From contig NZ_JACJTD010000002.1 in the NCBI RefSeq assembly GCF_014698505.1, forward strand, positions 62,001-126,000: DNA of 64,000 bases. Reading direction: 5' to 3'. The notes under the pieces are model-generated. The model was not told where the DNA came from, ran no database searches, and saw only the letters and a list, made by a program, of their open reading frames with translations. This stretch comes from Nostoc foliaceum FACHB-393 (GTDB lineage Bacteria; Cyanobacteriota; Cyanobacteriia; Cyanobacteriales; Nostocaceae). Position numbers and translations under genes: made by a program. How positions within the stretch are numbered: position 1 is the first letter of the stretch; each line of letters opens with the position of its first letter. Below, in pieces: positions 1-7,599 of the stretch.

Positions 1-613
1 AGTGTTGATCTAGATGACGTTCTAATTCTGAAGAGGACATCGCCCCTGTATAGTCCATAAATGCCCGTGCATAGGCATTACCTTGATATGATCCATGCCA
101 GCCAATCTCAATATCTTTGTAGCGCAACAGGCGACGTAATGAAGATGTTGTTCCAGTAAACAAACGGTACATCAACGGTACATCGTAGTAATCATGATTA
201 CCAAGTACTGGCAAGAATGGCAGATTAAACACCATGCGATCGTAGGGAATATCTTTCGAGTTGTCGCCATTTACAAGAAATTCCTGGTAAGGCTCAATAA
301 AGTTTGTCGAATAATACTCTTGGGAACCCACCACATAAATTACATCGCCTGTGTGCAACACAAAACTGCAATCATCGCGGTGAGGAAGCATTAGTTCAGC
401 AACTTTCCGTTGGGGGTGGTGCCGATAATGGGATTGGGTGCCAGAATCACCGATAACCATAAAGGAAAATTCTGGACTATTATGCCTGCCATCATCTATA
501 ACCATGCAGGTTTGATCAATTCCCCGTTGCACAAAACTTGGATGCATCCACCGCACCCGTTCCTTCATCTTTTGAATTTTTACAGGAATCGGTGGATCGG
601 AAATCAATTTCAT
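1..613 (-). CDS. Metallophosphoesterase (calcineurin-like), C-terminus beyond left edge
   Basis: Reading the minus strand from an ATG at 611-613 gives an unbroken frame to the left edge, about 204 residues, so only the N-terminal part is in the window. The motifs VIGDSG, HTGDVIY and LGNHDYYD are the metal-binding GDxx, GDxx and GNHD blocks of the calcineurin-like phosphoesterase fold (family knowledge), with spacing typical of purple-acid-phosphatase-like enzymes. No signal peptide is seen, so it is probably cytoplasmic. The substrate cannot be told. The frame is open at the edge; the remaining metal-binding His blocks should lie to the left of position 1. Confidence 0.85.
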   Translation of the reverse strand, partial: MKLISDPPIPVKIQKMKERVRWMHPSFVQRGIDQTCMVIDDGRHNSPEFSFMVIGDSGTQSHYRHHPQRKVAELMLPHRDDCSFVLHTGDVIYVVGSQEYYSTNFIEPYQEFLVNGDNSKDIPYDRMVFNLPFLPVLGNHDYYDVPLMYRLFTGTTSSLRRLLRYKDIEIGWHGSYQGNAYARAFMDYTGAMSSSELERHLDQH

Positions 614-719
614 GGCTGATAACTCTTGAATGCCTAATGCACACACCGATTGTAACGAAATATTTAATTGTCATTAGTCATTTGTGAATAACCAATCCTC
701 AATCCCTAATTCCCAATCT

Positions 720-1145
720 TTAAGGCAAATTTTCTCGTAGTAATGCTCGAAAGCCTGCTTGTTGAAAATGCTCATCAGCAGTCAGCGCTTCAGTGATTCC
801 ACTATATTGCATAACTATAAAAGATACGCAATCCACAAATCCCCATTCTTTCTCAGTTCGTTCCCGATATAGCTCGAAAGCACGTTCGTAGAGTTCCTGG
901 GAGAGGGGGACAATTTCCACTTTGGAGTCTGCTACTAGAGAATTTAATAATATAATTGCCGCTTGACGATAAGGTTGTTGGGATAAGGCATTGCCAATTT
1001 CCAACATCACCGCCTGTGTTGTCACCAAGCGAGTTTCTGCCGCTTGTAACATTTTAGCCAGATGTAAGGCTCGGTCATGCAAGCGATCGCTCGGTGCAGA
1101 TAAGGCAATGGCAAATGATGTATCAAGAAAGACTTCAGAATGCAT
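720..1145 (-). CDS. PIN-domain ribonuclease toxin (VapC-like)
   Basis: A 141-residue protein with the acidic PIN-domain residues in order: D8 in the opening FLDTS, E49 in MLEIGNAL, D105 in WGFVDCVSF and D124 in LTADEHF. PIN toxins of type II systems are metal-dependent RNases, often cleaving tRNA or rRNA, kept inactive by a partner antitoxin. The gene ends 7 bases downstream of a small ORF on the same strand that looks like an antitoxin, so the pair is probably one transcript. No transmembrane segment. The RNA target cannot be inferred from sequence. Confidence 0.85.
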   Translation of the reverse strand: MHSEVFLDTSFAIALSAPSDRLHDRALHLAKMLQAAETRLVTTQAVMLEIGNALSQQPYRQAAIILLNSLVADSKVEIVPLSQELYERAFELYRERTEKEWGFVDCVSFIVMQYSGITEALTADEHFQQAGFRALLRENLP

Positions 1146-1152
1146 GGAAAGT

Positions 1153-1368
1153 TTACTTACTGTACAAATATTTATCTATATTGGTAGACCAGTCAGCTGG
1201 CCCATCTAGGTTGAGCGATCGCGCTGTTTGCAGAAATGATACCGTTTCGTGTTCACTTGGCGGTAAAATTTCAATACTGATTCGCACACGGGTATTGATT
1301 GGCAGTGCGATCGGTTCAGCCGGATAGAACACTTTGCCATTAAACACAGCTGTGATTTTTTCTACCAT
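1153..1368 (-). CDS. Small antitoxin-like protein (DUF104/AF2212 type)
   Basis: A 71-residue protein starting MVEKITAVFNGKVFYPAEP, the beta-strand opening of the DUF104/AF2212-like antitoxin family (recognised by pattern, not by search). Starts at ATG 1366-1368; a TTG three codons upstream is less likely. It lies immediately upstream of the PIN-domain gene with a 7-base gap, the usual antitoxin-then-toxin order. The C-terminal part (SLNLDGPADWSTNIDKYL) probably binds the toxin. The family usually has little or no classical DNA-binding domain, so autoregulation is uncertain. Confidence 0.75.
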   Translation of the reverse strand: MVEKITAVFNGKVFYPAEPIALPINTRVRISIEILPPSEHETVSFLQTARSLNLDGPADWSTNIDKYLYSK

Positions 1369-1622
1369 TGTTTGCAAAAAACGCTTTTAGTCTATCCTAA
1401 GCTGGTTGTAGCAATACGGGTAGAGTAGACGACGCAATAACTAGTGAAGATACTTATACCTGTCTTACGAATTATATCGATTTTTCACAATTGCCTAAGC
1501 CACTGACCGAACTAATGTTAAGTAAGTTCGACAAACCTTTCCCTCTCAGACTCGGCTAGCGTGTACACCAAGTTATCGAATTACCCAAAATAAAAGAAAA
1601 ACCTCATCTTGTCCAATCGGAC

Positions 1623-1649
1623 ATCTGTCTCCTTAGTAAGGAGACAGAT
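1623..1649. repeat. 27-base near-continuous palindrome
   Basis: ATCTGTCTCCTTA, then a single G, then its exact reverse complement TAAGGAGACAGAT. With a one-base centre it cannot form a normal RNA hairpin loop without opening several pairs, and no T-run follows, so a protein-binding site or a cruciform-prone element fits better than a terminator. Confidence 0.6.
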
Positions 1650-1916
1650 AGGTTTGACGTAGTAAAACCAGGGTTAGATATTTTACAGACAAAAGGGAAA
1701 AATTTTTGTTTTTTCTCAATCCTTAGCAACAAATTTTTGTAGCTATTCTATACATAAATACGTATGTAGGCTGGAAATAAATCAAGCTTTTAGAGTTGCG
1801 TAAAGCGCAGAGCTTAAACACTATTTTTGCTACTTTGATGAGTAACTGCTGACTTAGTAAAAATAGTTAAAGCTAGATGAGAAATATTGTTTTATATGTC
1901 CTATACTTCTCTTAAT

Positions 1917-1942
1917 TACGGTATTCGCCTAGAAATACCGTA
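1917..1942. promoter_or_regulatory. Inverted repeat overlapping the 5' leader of the sulfate-binding gene
   Basis: TACGGTATT (1917-1925) and AATACCGTA (1934-1942) are exact reverse complements separated by 8 bases. The element ends 18 bases before the ATG at 1961 and just before the Shine-Dalgarno-like AAGGG (1948-1952), so it could be an operator or a small leader hairpin affecting ribosome access. Function is inference. Confidence 0.4.
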
Positions 1943-1960
1943 GATTTAAGGGTGATTCTG

Positions 1961-3118
1961 ATGAGCAAGTCGCAACAGCTGACACAATTAAGTAAATTAC
2001 TAAGTGAAGGTATGCAGGCTTATGTCATAAAAGCTGTGCAGGCTATACAACTCTCCTATCAATACACAATTAAGAGTTTGTTCAATAGACACACTGTGCA
2101 AAGCTTCGTGAGTCTGTTTCTCATAGGTGCTTTTTTGAGTATAGCAGTTGCCTCCTGCTCTGGAAGGAGTTCAGCTAGCAAAAATGATGTTAATCTCAAA
2201 CTAGTTTCTTTCTCTGTTACCAAAGCAGCTCATGACCAGATAATCCCCAAATTTGTCCAAAAGTGGAAGCAAGAACATAACCAAAACGTCACTTTTGAGC
2301 AAAGTTATGGGGGTTCTGGCGCTCAAACTGCTGCTGTGATTTCCGGTTCGCAAGAAGCAGACATAGTACATTTGGCACTTCCCCTAGATGTCAACAAAAT
2401 TCAGCAAGCGGGTTTGATTAAATCAGGCTGGGAAATCAAAGCTCCGAGAAGTGGTATCGTTAGTAGATCGGTTGCTGCGATCGTTACGCGCGAAGGCAAT
2501 CCCAAAGGCATCAATACTTGGGCAGACTTGGCAAAAGATGGCGTGAAAGTGATTGCAGCTAACCCAAAAACTTCTGGTATTGCTATTTGGGAATTTTTGG
2601 CTTTTTGGGGTTCGATAACTCTAACAGGCGGTGATGAGGCGACAGCGCTAGATTATGTTACCAAAGTTTATAAAAATACCTCTATTTTAACGAAAGATGC
2701 CCGTGAGGCTAGCGATTTATTCTTCCAAAAAGGTGAGGGAGATGTCTTAATTAACTACGAAAATGAGGTGATTTTGGCGGAAAAAAAGGGGACGAAATTG
2801 CCTTATGTTGTACCACAAGTCAATATTTCTATTGATAATCCTGTAGCGGTAGTCGATAAAAACGTCGATAAACACGGTACAAGAGAAGTTGCACAAGGGT
2901 TTGTTGATTTTCTTTACTCTACAGAAGCTCAACGGGAATTTGCCAAATTACAATATCGTCCTGTTAACCCCACCGTTACCCAAGAAGTAGCATCAAAATA
3001 TCCCTCAATTAAAACTTTATTCACATCTCAAGATTTAGGTGGTTGGGATATTATCCAGAAGAAGTTTTTTGGAGATGGGGCAATTTTTGATAAAGTCCAA
3101 GCTGCGAACAAAGCATAA
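1961..3118 (+). CDS. Sulfate/thiosulfate-type ABC transporter substrate-binding lipoprotein
   Basis: 385 residues from ATG 1961, chosen because AAGGG sits 8 bases upstream; a GTG at 1952 is the alternative. The mature part carries the hallmark blocks of the Sbp/CysP family: QSYGGSGAQ, SGSQEADIVHLALPLDV, GNPKGINTWADL and NPKTSGIAIWEFLAFWG, matching sulfate-binding proteins rather than PstS. A hydrophobic stretch ending VASCSG looks like a lipobox, but it lies unusually far in (about residues 50-70), after a charged and amphipathic N-terminal extension. Located 71 bases ahead of pstS with no sulfate permease genes (cysT, cysW, cysA) beside it, so it either works with a permease elsewhere or has been recruited to the pst locus. 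Ligand specificity is inferred from motifs only. Confidence 0.8.
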   Translation: MSKSQQLTQLSKLLSEGMQAYVIKAVQAIQLSYQYTIKSLFNRHTVQSFVSLFLIGAFLSIAVASCSGRSSASKNDVNLKLVSFSVTKAAHDQIIPKFVQKWKQEHNQNVTFEQSYGGSGAQTAAVISGSQEADIVHLALPLDVNKIQQAGLIKSGWEIKAPRSGIVSRSVAAIVTREGNPKGINTWADLAKDGVKVIAANPKTSGIAIWEFLAFWGSITLTGGDEATALDYVTKVYKNTSILTKDAREASDLFFQKGEGDVLINYENEVILAEKKGTKLPYVVPQVNISIDNPVAVVDKNVDKHGTREVAQGFVDFLYSTEAQREFAKLQYRPVNPTVTQEVASKYPSIKTLFTSQDLGGWDIIQKKFFGDGAIFDKVQAANKA

Positions 3119-3189
3119 TATCCCTTTTTTCATGCAGCGTTACCTACACTTTGCAGTTAGCCAAGTTACTCCATCTGAATTGATAATTT

Positions 3190-4191
3190 ATGAGATTTAA
3201 TAGCAGATTTAAGGATGGCTTTTTTCTCACATGTTTAATGTTTATTGGCAGCAGTATCACTGCTTGTAACGGCGGACAAGAACTGAAAAGCCAGGTGAGT
3301 ATTGATGGTGCAGCCGTAGGTTTTCCTGTTTCTTTAGCAGTTGCAGAAGAATACGGTAAGGTTAAACCTGAAGCTAAAGTTAGCGTTGCCTCAAGTGGTA
3401 CTGGTGGTGGTATTAGTAAGTTTTGTGCTGGCGATATTGATATTGTTGGTGCTTCTCGTACTATTAGGGATGAAGAAATAAAAAAATGTAAAAGTAAGAA
3501 TATTGAATTTGTTGAGTTCCCCATAGCTTTAGACGGCATCGCTGTGATTGCCAACCGTCAAAATAATTTTGCCAAATGTCTAACTATAAAGGAACTGAGT
3601 ACGATTTGGAGCGCTAAATCAGACGGTAAAATCCTGAATTGGAATCAAGTTAATCCCAAATTTCCTAACCAACAGCTGAAGCTTTATGCTCCGGCTTCTG
3701 ATACTGGAACGTTTGATTATATGACTCAAGCTGTGACTGGCAAAGCCAAGAATGGTCGTACAGATTATACTCCCAGTCACAATCAAAATTTGCTCGTGCA
3801 AGGAGTTTCAGGTGACGTATCAGCTTTAGGTTATGTAGGCATATCTTACTATATTCAAAACCAAGATAAACTCAATTTAGTTGCTGTCGAAAGCCCTACA
3901 GGAAAATGTGAAAAACCAGTTCCGGTAGATAATGTGATCAAAAATATCTATACACCTTTGTCTCGTCCTCTATTCATCTATGTCAGTAAAAAATCTTTAG
4001 ATAGTAAGCCAGCAGTCAAAGAATTTGTGGAATTTTATCTAGAAAATTCTTGGAAGTGGGTAGATAGCGTGGGGTATGTAGCATTACCTGATGAAGCTTA
4101 TGTCAAGGTAAAACGAAAATTGGCTACTGGTGAAACTGGTACAAAATTTAAAAAAGCAAAACCAGGTGAGCCAATCACAAACTTTATTTAA
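3190..4191 (+). CDS. pstS: Phosphate ABC transporter substrate-binding protein PstS
   Basis: 333 residues. A signal peptide ending SSITACNGG with a lipobox (ITAC) indicates a lipoprotein on the periplasmic face. Phosphate-binding blocks are visible: IDGAAVGFP near the mature N-terminus, SSGTGGGISKFCAGDIDIVGASR, and PASDTGTFDYM. The shorter SphX-like branch common in cyanobacteria is possible. It heads a pst cluster (pstC, pstA and pstB follow at 49, 5 and 51 bases) and delivers inorganic phosphate to the PstCA channel. High-affinity phosphate uptake genes are usually under SphR/PhoB control, but I see no clear Pho box immediately upstream. Confidence 0.92.
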   Translation: MRFNSRFKDGFFLTCLMFIGSSITACNGGQELKSQVSIDGAAVGFPVSLAVAEEYGKVKPEAKVSVASSGTGGGISKFCAGDIDIVGASRTIRDEEIKKCKSKNIEFVEFPIALDGIAVIANRQNNFAKCLTIKELSTIWSAKSDGKILNWNQVNPKFPNQQLKLYAPASDTGTFDYMTQAVTGKAKNGRTDYTPSHNQNLLVQGVSGDVSALGYVGISYYIQNQDKLNLVAVESPTGKCEKPVPVDNVIKNIYTPLSRPLFIYVSKKSLDSKPAVKEFVEFYLENSWKWVDSVGYVALPDEAYVKVKRKLATGETGTKFKKAKPGEPITNFI

Positions 4192-4240
4192 ATAAAGTAC
4201 CAGTCTTTGTAGTGTCATTGTATTCAAAATTGAACTGTTT

Positions 4241-5182
4241 ATGCAAAATAGCAATTCTGAAGAAGATTCTTATCAACTGTTCAGACAGTCACTAGAGAAA
4301 AATGCATCTGAAGATATCTTAGAAAAGATTATTGCGGCGATTTTATTTGCTTGTGCTTTAGTTTCGGTTTTAACTACCTTTGGTATTGTCTTAATTATTT
4401 TTCAGGAGGCATTTGGTTTTTTCCAAGAAGTTACCTTTGCTCAATTCTTTCTTGATACTAAGTGGACACCTCTATTTGCAGATAGACATTTTGGTGTTTG
4501 GCCCTTGATAGCTGGTACTTTCTTAACTACAGTTATAGCTATGGCAGTTGCTATCCCCTTGGGTTTATTTTCTGCCATTTATTTAAGTGAGTATGCTCAA
4601 CCCAAAGTAGCAGCAATTTTACGTCCAGCAGTGGAACTTTTAGCAGGGATACCAACTGTAGTATATGGTTACTTTGCGCTGTTGTTCCTCACACCTTTGC
4701 TGCGGAATATTATCCCTCTAGAAATATTTAATGCCTTGAGTGCAGGGTTAATGATGGGGATAATGATTACTCCTACTGTTGGTTCCATCAGCTTAGATGC
4801 TATTCGAGCAGTCCCACATTCTTTGCGTGAAGGAGCTTACGCTTTAGGTATCACTAAGCTGGAAAGCATTTTTAAAATAGTTCTCCCAGCAGCGCTTTCT
4901 GGAATTATAGCCTCGATTATTTTGGGTATTTCTCGCGCTGTGGGTGAAACGATGACTGTCCTTATCGCCGCAGGTCAACAGCCAAAGCTGACTATTAACT
5001 TTGCGGAATCAGTAGAAACAATGACAGCTTACATGGCACAAATTTCTGGTGGAGATAGTCCGCGTGGTAGCCTCAGTTTCAAGACTTTATATGCTGTGGG
5101 CGCTCTTTTATTTCTAATAACCCTAGCTTTGAATATTGTTAGTTACTGGATTGCAAATCGCTTTAAAGAAAAATACGATTAA
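4241..5182 (+). CDS. pstC: Phosphate ABC transporter permease PstC
   Basis: 313 residues, six predicted membrane segments. The permease loop EAA motif is visible as [20 protein letters not shown] (20 residues), followed by the membrane block [20 protein letters not shown] typical of PstC. With PstA it forms the inner-membrane channel for phosphate; PstB supplies the ATPase. Stop codon is 5 bases before pstA, so the two are almost certainly co-translated. The N-terminal 30 residues are hydrophilic and cytoplasmic. Length is normal for the family. Confidence 0.94.
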   Translation: MQNSNSEEDSYQLFRQSLEKNASEDILEKIIAAILFACALVSVLTTFGIVLIIFQEAFGFFQEVTFAQFFLDTKWTPLFADRHFGVWPLIAGTFLTTVIAMAVAIPLGLFSAIYLSEYAQPKVAAILRPAVELLAGIPTVVYGYFALLFLTPLLRNIIPLEIFNALSAGLMMGIMITPTVGSISLDAIRAVPHSLREGAYALGITKLESIFKIVLPAALSGIIASIILGISRAVGETMTVLIAAGQQPKLTINFAESVETMTAYMAQISGGDSPRGSLSFKTLYAVGALLFLITLALNIVSYWIANRFKEKYD

Positions 5183-5187
5183 GAAGT

Positions 5188-6087
5188 ATGGCTACAAGTT
5201 ATCAACAAGATGATTCTCTAGATTCTGGGGCAGAGTTTACTGATAATGTTGAGAGTAGAGAGACGTTAGGAAAAATATTTGAAATAGTTTTTTTGTTAGG
5301 ATTGCTGATTGGTATATTTATTCTGGCTTTGCTACTTTTTGATATTTTTCGAGATGGATTAGCTAGATTTTTAACCCCCGGTTTTCTAACAGAAACCCCT
5401 TCTCGTTTTCCTGACCAAGGTGGCATTCGTCCTGCTATTGTCAGCAGTATCCTTTTAGGAATTATTGTGATTGGAGTCACTGTCCCCATTGGTGTCGGAG
5501 CAGCTTTATATCTAGAAGAGTATGCACCTAAAGCTTGGTGGACAGCGATTATTGAGATTAATATCAGCAATCTGGCGGGTGTGCCTTCTATTGTCTATGG
5601 ATTGCTGGGTTTAGGAGTTTTCAATTATTTGCTTGGGTTCGGCCCCGCTTTGATTTCTGGTGCATTGACTTTATCTTTGTTGTCTTTGCCAGTAATTATT
5701 GTGACAGCTAGAGAAGCAATTCGTGCTGTCCCGGATTCCTTAAGAAATGCTTCCTACGGCTTAGGTGTCACCAAATGGAAAACTATTAGTAGTCATGTCA
5801 TACCCTATGCTATTCCCGGTATTTTGACTGGGGTGATTATCTCTGTATCCCGCGCTATTGGTGATGCAGCCTCTCTAATTGTTGTAGGTGCTGTGGGTTT
5901 TCTCACCTTTAACCCTGGTTTGTTCCAGAGATTTATGGCATTACCCATTCAAATTTATAGTTACATTACTCGTCCTGAACCGGGTTTTGCAGATGCAGCC
6001 GCAGCGACCATTATTGCGTTGTTGCTCTTGATTTTAGTTTTAAATGGTGTAGCAATTTATATCCGGCAACGCTTCTCAATACATTAG
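5188..6087 (+). CDS. pstA: Phosphate ABC transporter permease PstA
   Basis: 299 residues with about six membrane segments. Shows NLAGVPSIVYGLLGLGVF and the EAA-type loop SLRNASYGLGVTKWKTI, then ISVSRAIGDAASLIVVGA, all characteristic of PstA. It is the second channel subunit partnering PstC, and follows it after 5 bases. The first 30 residues are acidic and poorly conserved-looking, as in PstC here. Family length is normal and no damage is seen. Confidence 0.94.
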   Translation: MATSYQQDDSLDSGAEFTDNVESRETLGKIFEIVFLLGLLIGIFILALLLFDIFRDGLARFLTPGFLTETPSRFPDQGGIRPAIVSSILLGIIVIGVTVPIGVGAALYLEEYAPKAWWTAIIEINISNLAGVPSIVYGLLGLGVFNYLLGFGPALISGALTLSLLSLPVIIVTAREAIRAVPDSLRNASYGLGVTKWKTISSHVIPYAIPGILTGVIISVSRAIGDAASLIVVGAVGFLTFNPGLFQRFMALPIQIYSYITRPEPGFADAAAATIIALLLLILVLNGVAIYIRQRFSIH

Positions 6088-6138
6088 GTAATGAAATATC
6101 TAATTGATTACATTCACAGATATTAGGAAATACGCAAA

Positions 6139-6966
6139 ATGACTTATAGCAATAGTAGAAGTAAATCAGATAGCGCCACAATCGACCAAGATAATGGTGT
6201 GTTCAATGTTGAAGGTGTAAAGGTTTTTTATGGGGGGTTTCTGGCACTTTTAGATGTTTACCTAAAAATTCCTGAAAAACAAATCATTGCTTTTATTGGC
6301 CCTTCAGGATGTGGTAAAAGTACCTTACTGCGTTGCTTTAATCGGATGAATGATTTAATCCCTGGAGCGAAGGTAGAGGGTAAGTTAAATTACCGCGATC
6401 GCAATATTTACGATCCTAAGATAAATTCTGTAAAATTACGACGGCAAGTCGGAATGGTTTTTCAAAGACCGAACCCTTTCCCCAAGTCAATATACGAAAA
6501 TATTGCCTTTGGTCCGCGTGCTAACGGTTATAAAGGTAACGTTGATGAATTGGTAGAAAATTCCCTCAGACGCGCTGCTATCTGGGATGAAGTCAAAGAC
6601 AAACTCAAAGAAAAGGGAACTGCATTATCTGGCGGACAACAGCAACGACTTTGTATTGCTCGTGCGATCGCCATGAAGCCAGATGTATTATTAATGGATG
6701 AACCATGTTCTGCTCTCGACCCAATTTCTAGCCGCCAAGTAGAAGAACTCTGTTTAGAACTCAAGCAGCAATACACCATCATCATGGTGACACACAATAT
6801 GCAGCAAGCTTCTAGAGTCGCAGATTTCACGGCTTTCTTCAATACAGAAATTGACGAGCATGGCAAACGTCGCGGAAAATTAGTTGAGTTTAATCCTACA
6901 GCCCAAATGTTCAGTTCTCCTCAAACCAAAGAAGCTGAGGATTATATCAGTGGACGCTTTGGTTAA
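6139..6966 (+). CDS. pstB: Phosphate ABC transporter ATP-binding protein PstB
   Basis: 275 residues. Walker [10 protein letters not shown], signature LSGGQQQRL, Walker [14 protein letters not shown] and the switch His in [10 protein letters not shown] are all present. The PstB-type opening, an N-terminal strand followed by [17 protein letters not shown], replaces the usual general ABC start. The C-terminus [11 protein letters not shown] is diagnostic for PstB. It energises PstCA at the cytoplasmic face. Lies 51 bases after pstA and ends the cluster; no phoU follows. Confidence 0.95.
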   Translation: MTYSNSRSKSDSATIDQDNGVFNVEGVKVFYGGFLALLDVYLKIPEKQIIAFIGPSGCGKSTLLRCFNRMNDLIPGAKVEGKLNYRDRNIYDPKINSVKLRRQVGMVFQRPNPFPKSIYENIAFGPRANGYKGNVDELVENSLRRAAIWDEVKDKLKEKGTALSGGQQQRLCIARAIAMKPDVLLMDEPCSALDPISSRQVEELCLELKQQYTIIMVTHNMQQASRVADFTAFFNTEIDEHGKRRGKLVEFNPTAQMFSSPQTKEAEDYISGRFG

Positions 6967-7059
6967 AAACAGATTACAGTTCTAATTCTGGAAAATATGC
7001 TGAGGCTTGATAATACTAAATTGAAGTAACATTTTAACTTAGTACTTATACTGTGTATT

Positions 7060-7485
7060 ATGTTTAAGCCTCTGTCATTTGCTTTAGTTGCAGCTACCAT
7101 TTTAGTTGCATCAATCAATAATCCCAGCAATACTTTAGCTGGAACTTGTGCTTCTAAGTGTGGTTCTCGCCCAATTCAGTTTACGCCTGGGCAAAGCATC
7201 CGGGTTGAAGTCGTAAATAGCACACCCAACCTGATCAAAATCCAAAAACCCTCTGGGACTGGTGCAATATCCTTGAGTCCAGGGCAGAAATTAAATTTAG
7301 AACAAATAGAGGGTACAGAACCAAATACATCTCTGATATTTTGGAGCGAAACGGGTTTATCACTACAAGCAATTGTCTCGAAACCTAACTTTGGCACATT
7401 GCGGCTTGAACTCCGTCCGACTTGGCGCTCTCCAGGCGATCGCTCGTTATATATTATGGATGATGGTAAAATCAACGTGTTTTAG
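7060..7485 (+). CDS. Small exported protein of unknown function
   Basis: 141 residues. An N-terminal signal peptide (hydrophobic residues to about 24, then NTLAGTCASKCGSRP) suggests secretion to the periplasm or thylakoid lumen. Two closely spaced cysteines (CASKC) follow the cleavage region and could form a disulfide. The rest looks all-beta: repeated short strands such as SIRVEVVNSTPNLIKIQKP. I do not recognise a named family. It follows pstB by 93 bases on the same strand but no functional link is shown; a T-rich spacer without a clear terminator separates them. Confidence 0.7.
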   Translation: MFKPLSFALVAATILVASINNPSNTLAGTCASKCGSRPIQFTPGQSIRVEVVNSTPNLIKIQKPSGTGAISLSPGQKLNLEQIEGTEPNTSLIFWSETGLSLQAIVSKPNFGTLRLELRPTWRSPGDRSLYIMDDGKINVF

Positions 7486-7553
7486 ATAGCAAATAGTGTT
7501 ATTAGTTATGGGTTAAGAAACAACTCTCAATTCAACACTCATAACTCTTGTAC

Positions 7554-7573
7554 AGACGCGATTAATCGCGTCT
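7554..7573. repeat. Palindromic AGACGCGAT/ATCGCGTCT repeat, intergenic copy
   Basis: The 20-base palindrome AGACGCGATTAATCGCGTCT lies in the spacer before recJ, flanked by heptad-like TAACTCC repeats up to 7592. The same core occurs inside putA (17424-17443) and, with TC instead of TA in the middle, twice inside smc; degenerate copies lie at 43814-43906. Confidence 0.85.
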
Positions 7574-7599
7574 CTACTCCTAACTCCTAACTTTATATT

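Larger units (their letters stand above)
1369..1960. other. Intergenic region between TA pair and sulfate-binding gene
   Basis: Divergent intergenic stretch of nearly 600 bases. It holds a 27-base palindrome (1623-1649) and an inverted repeat just before the downstream gene (1917-1942), listed separately. I looked for tandem PhoB-type boxes (CTTAACCT-like octamers at 11-base spacing) ahead of the phosphate genes and did not find a convincing set. No ORF worth calling. Confidence 0.6.

Noticed and set aside
1081..1090. Palindromic GCGATCGC octamers as operators
   Set aside because: They occur throughout genes and spacers in the window, as the HIP1 element does in cyanobacteria; no gene-specific meaning.
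1369..1960. PhoB/SphR boxes ahead of the phosphate genes
   Set aside because: Single CTTAA-like matches occur, but no set of direct repeats at 11-base spacing; not enough to call.
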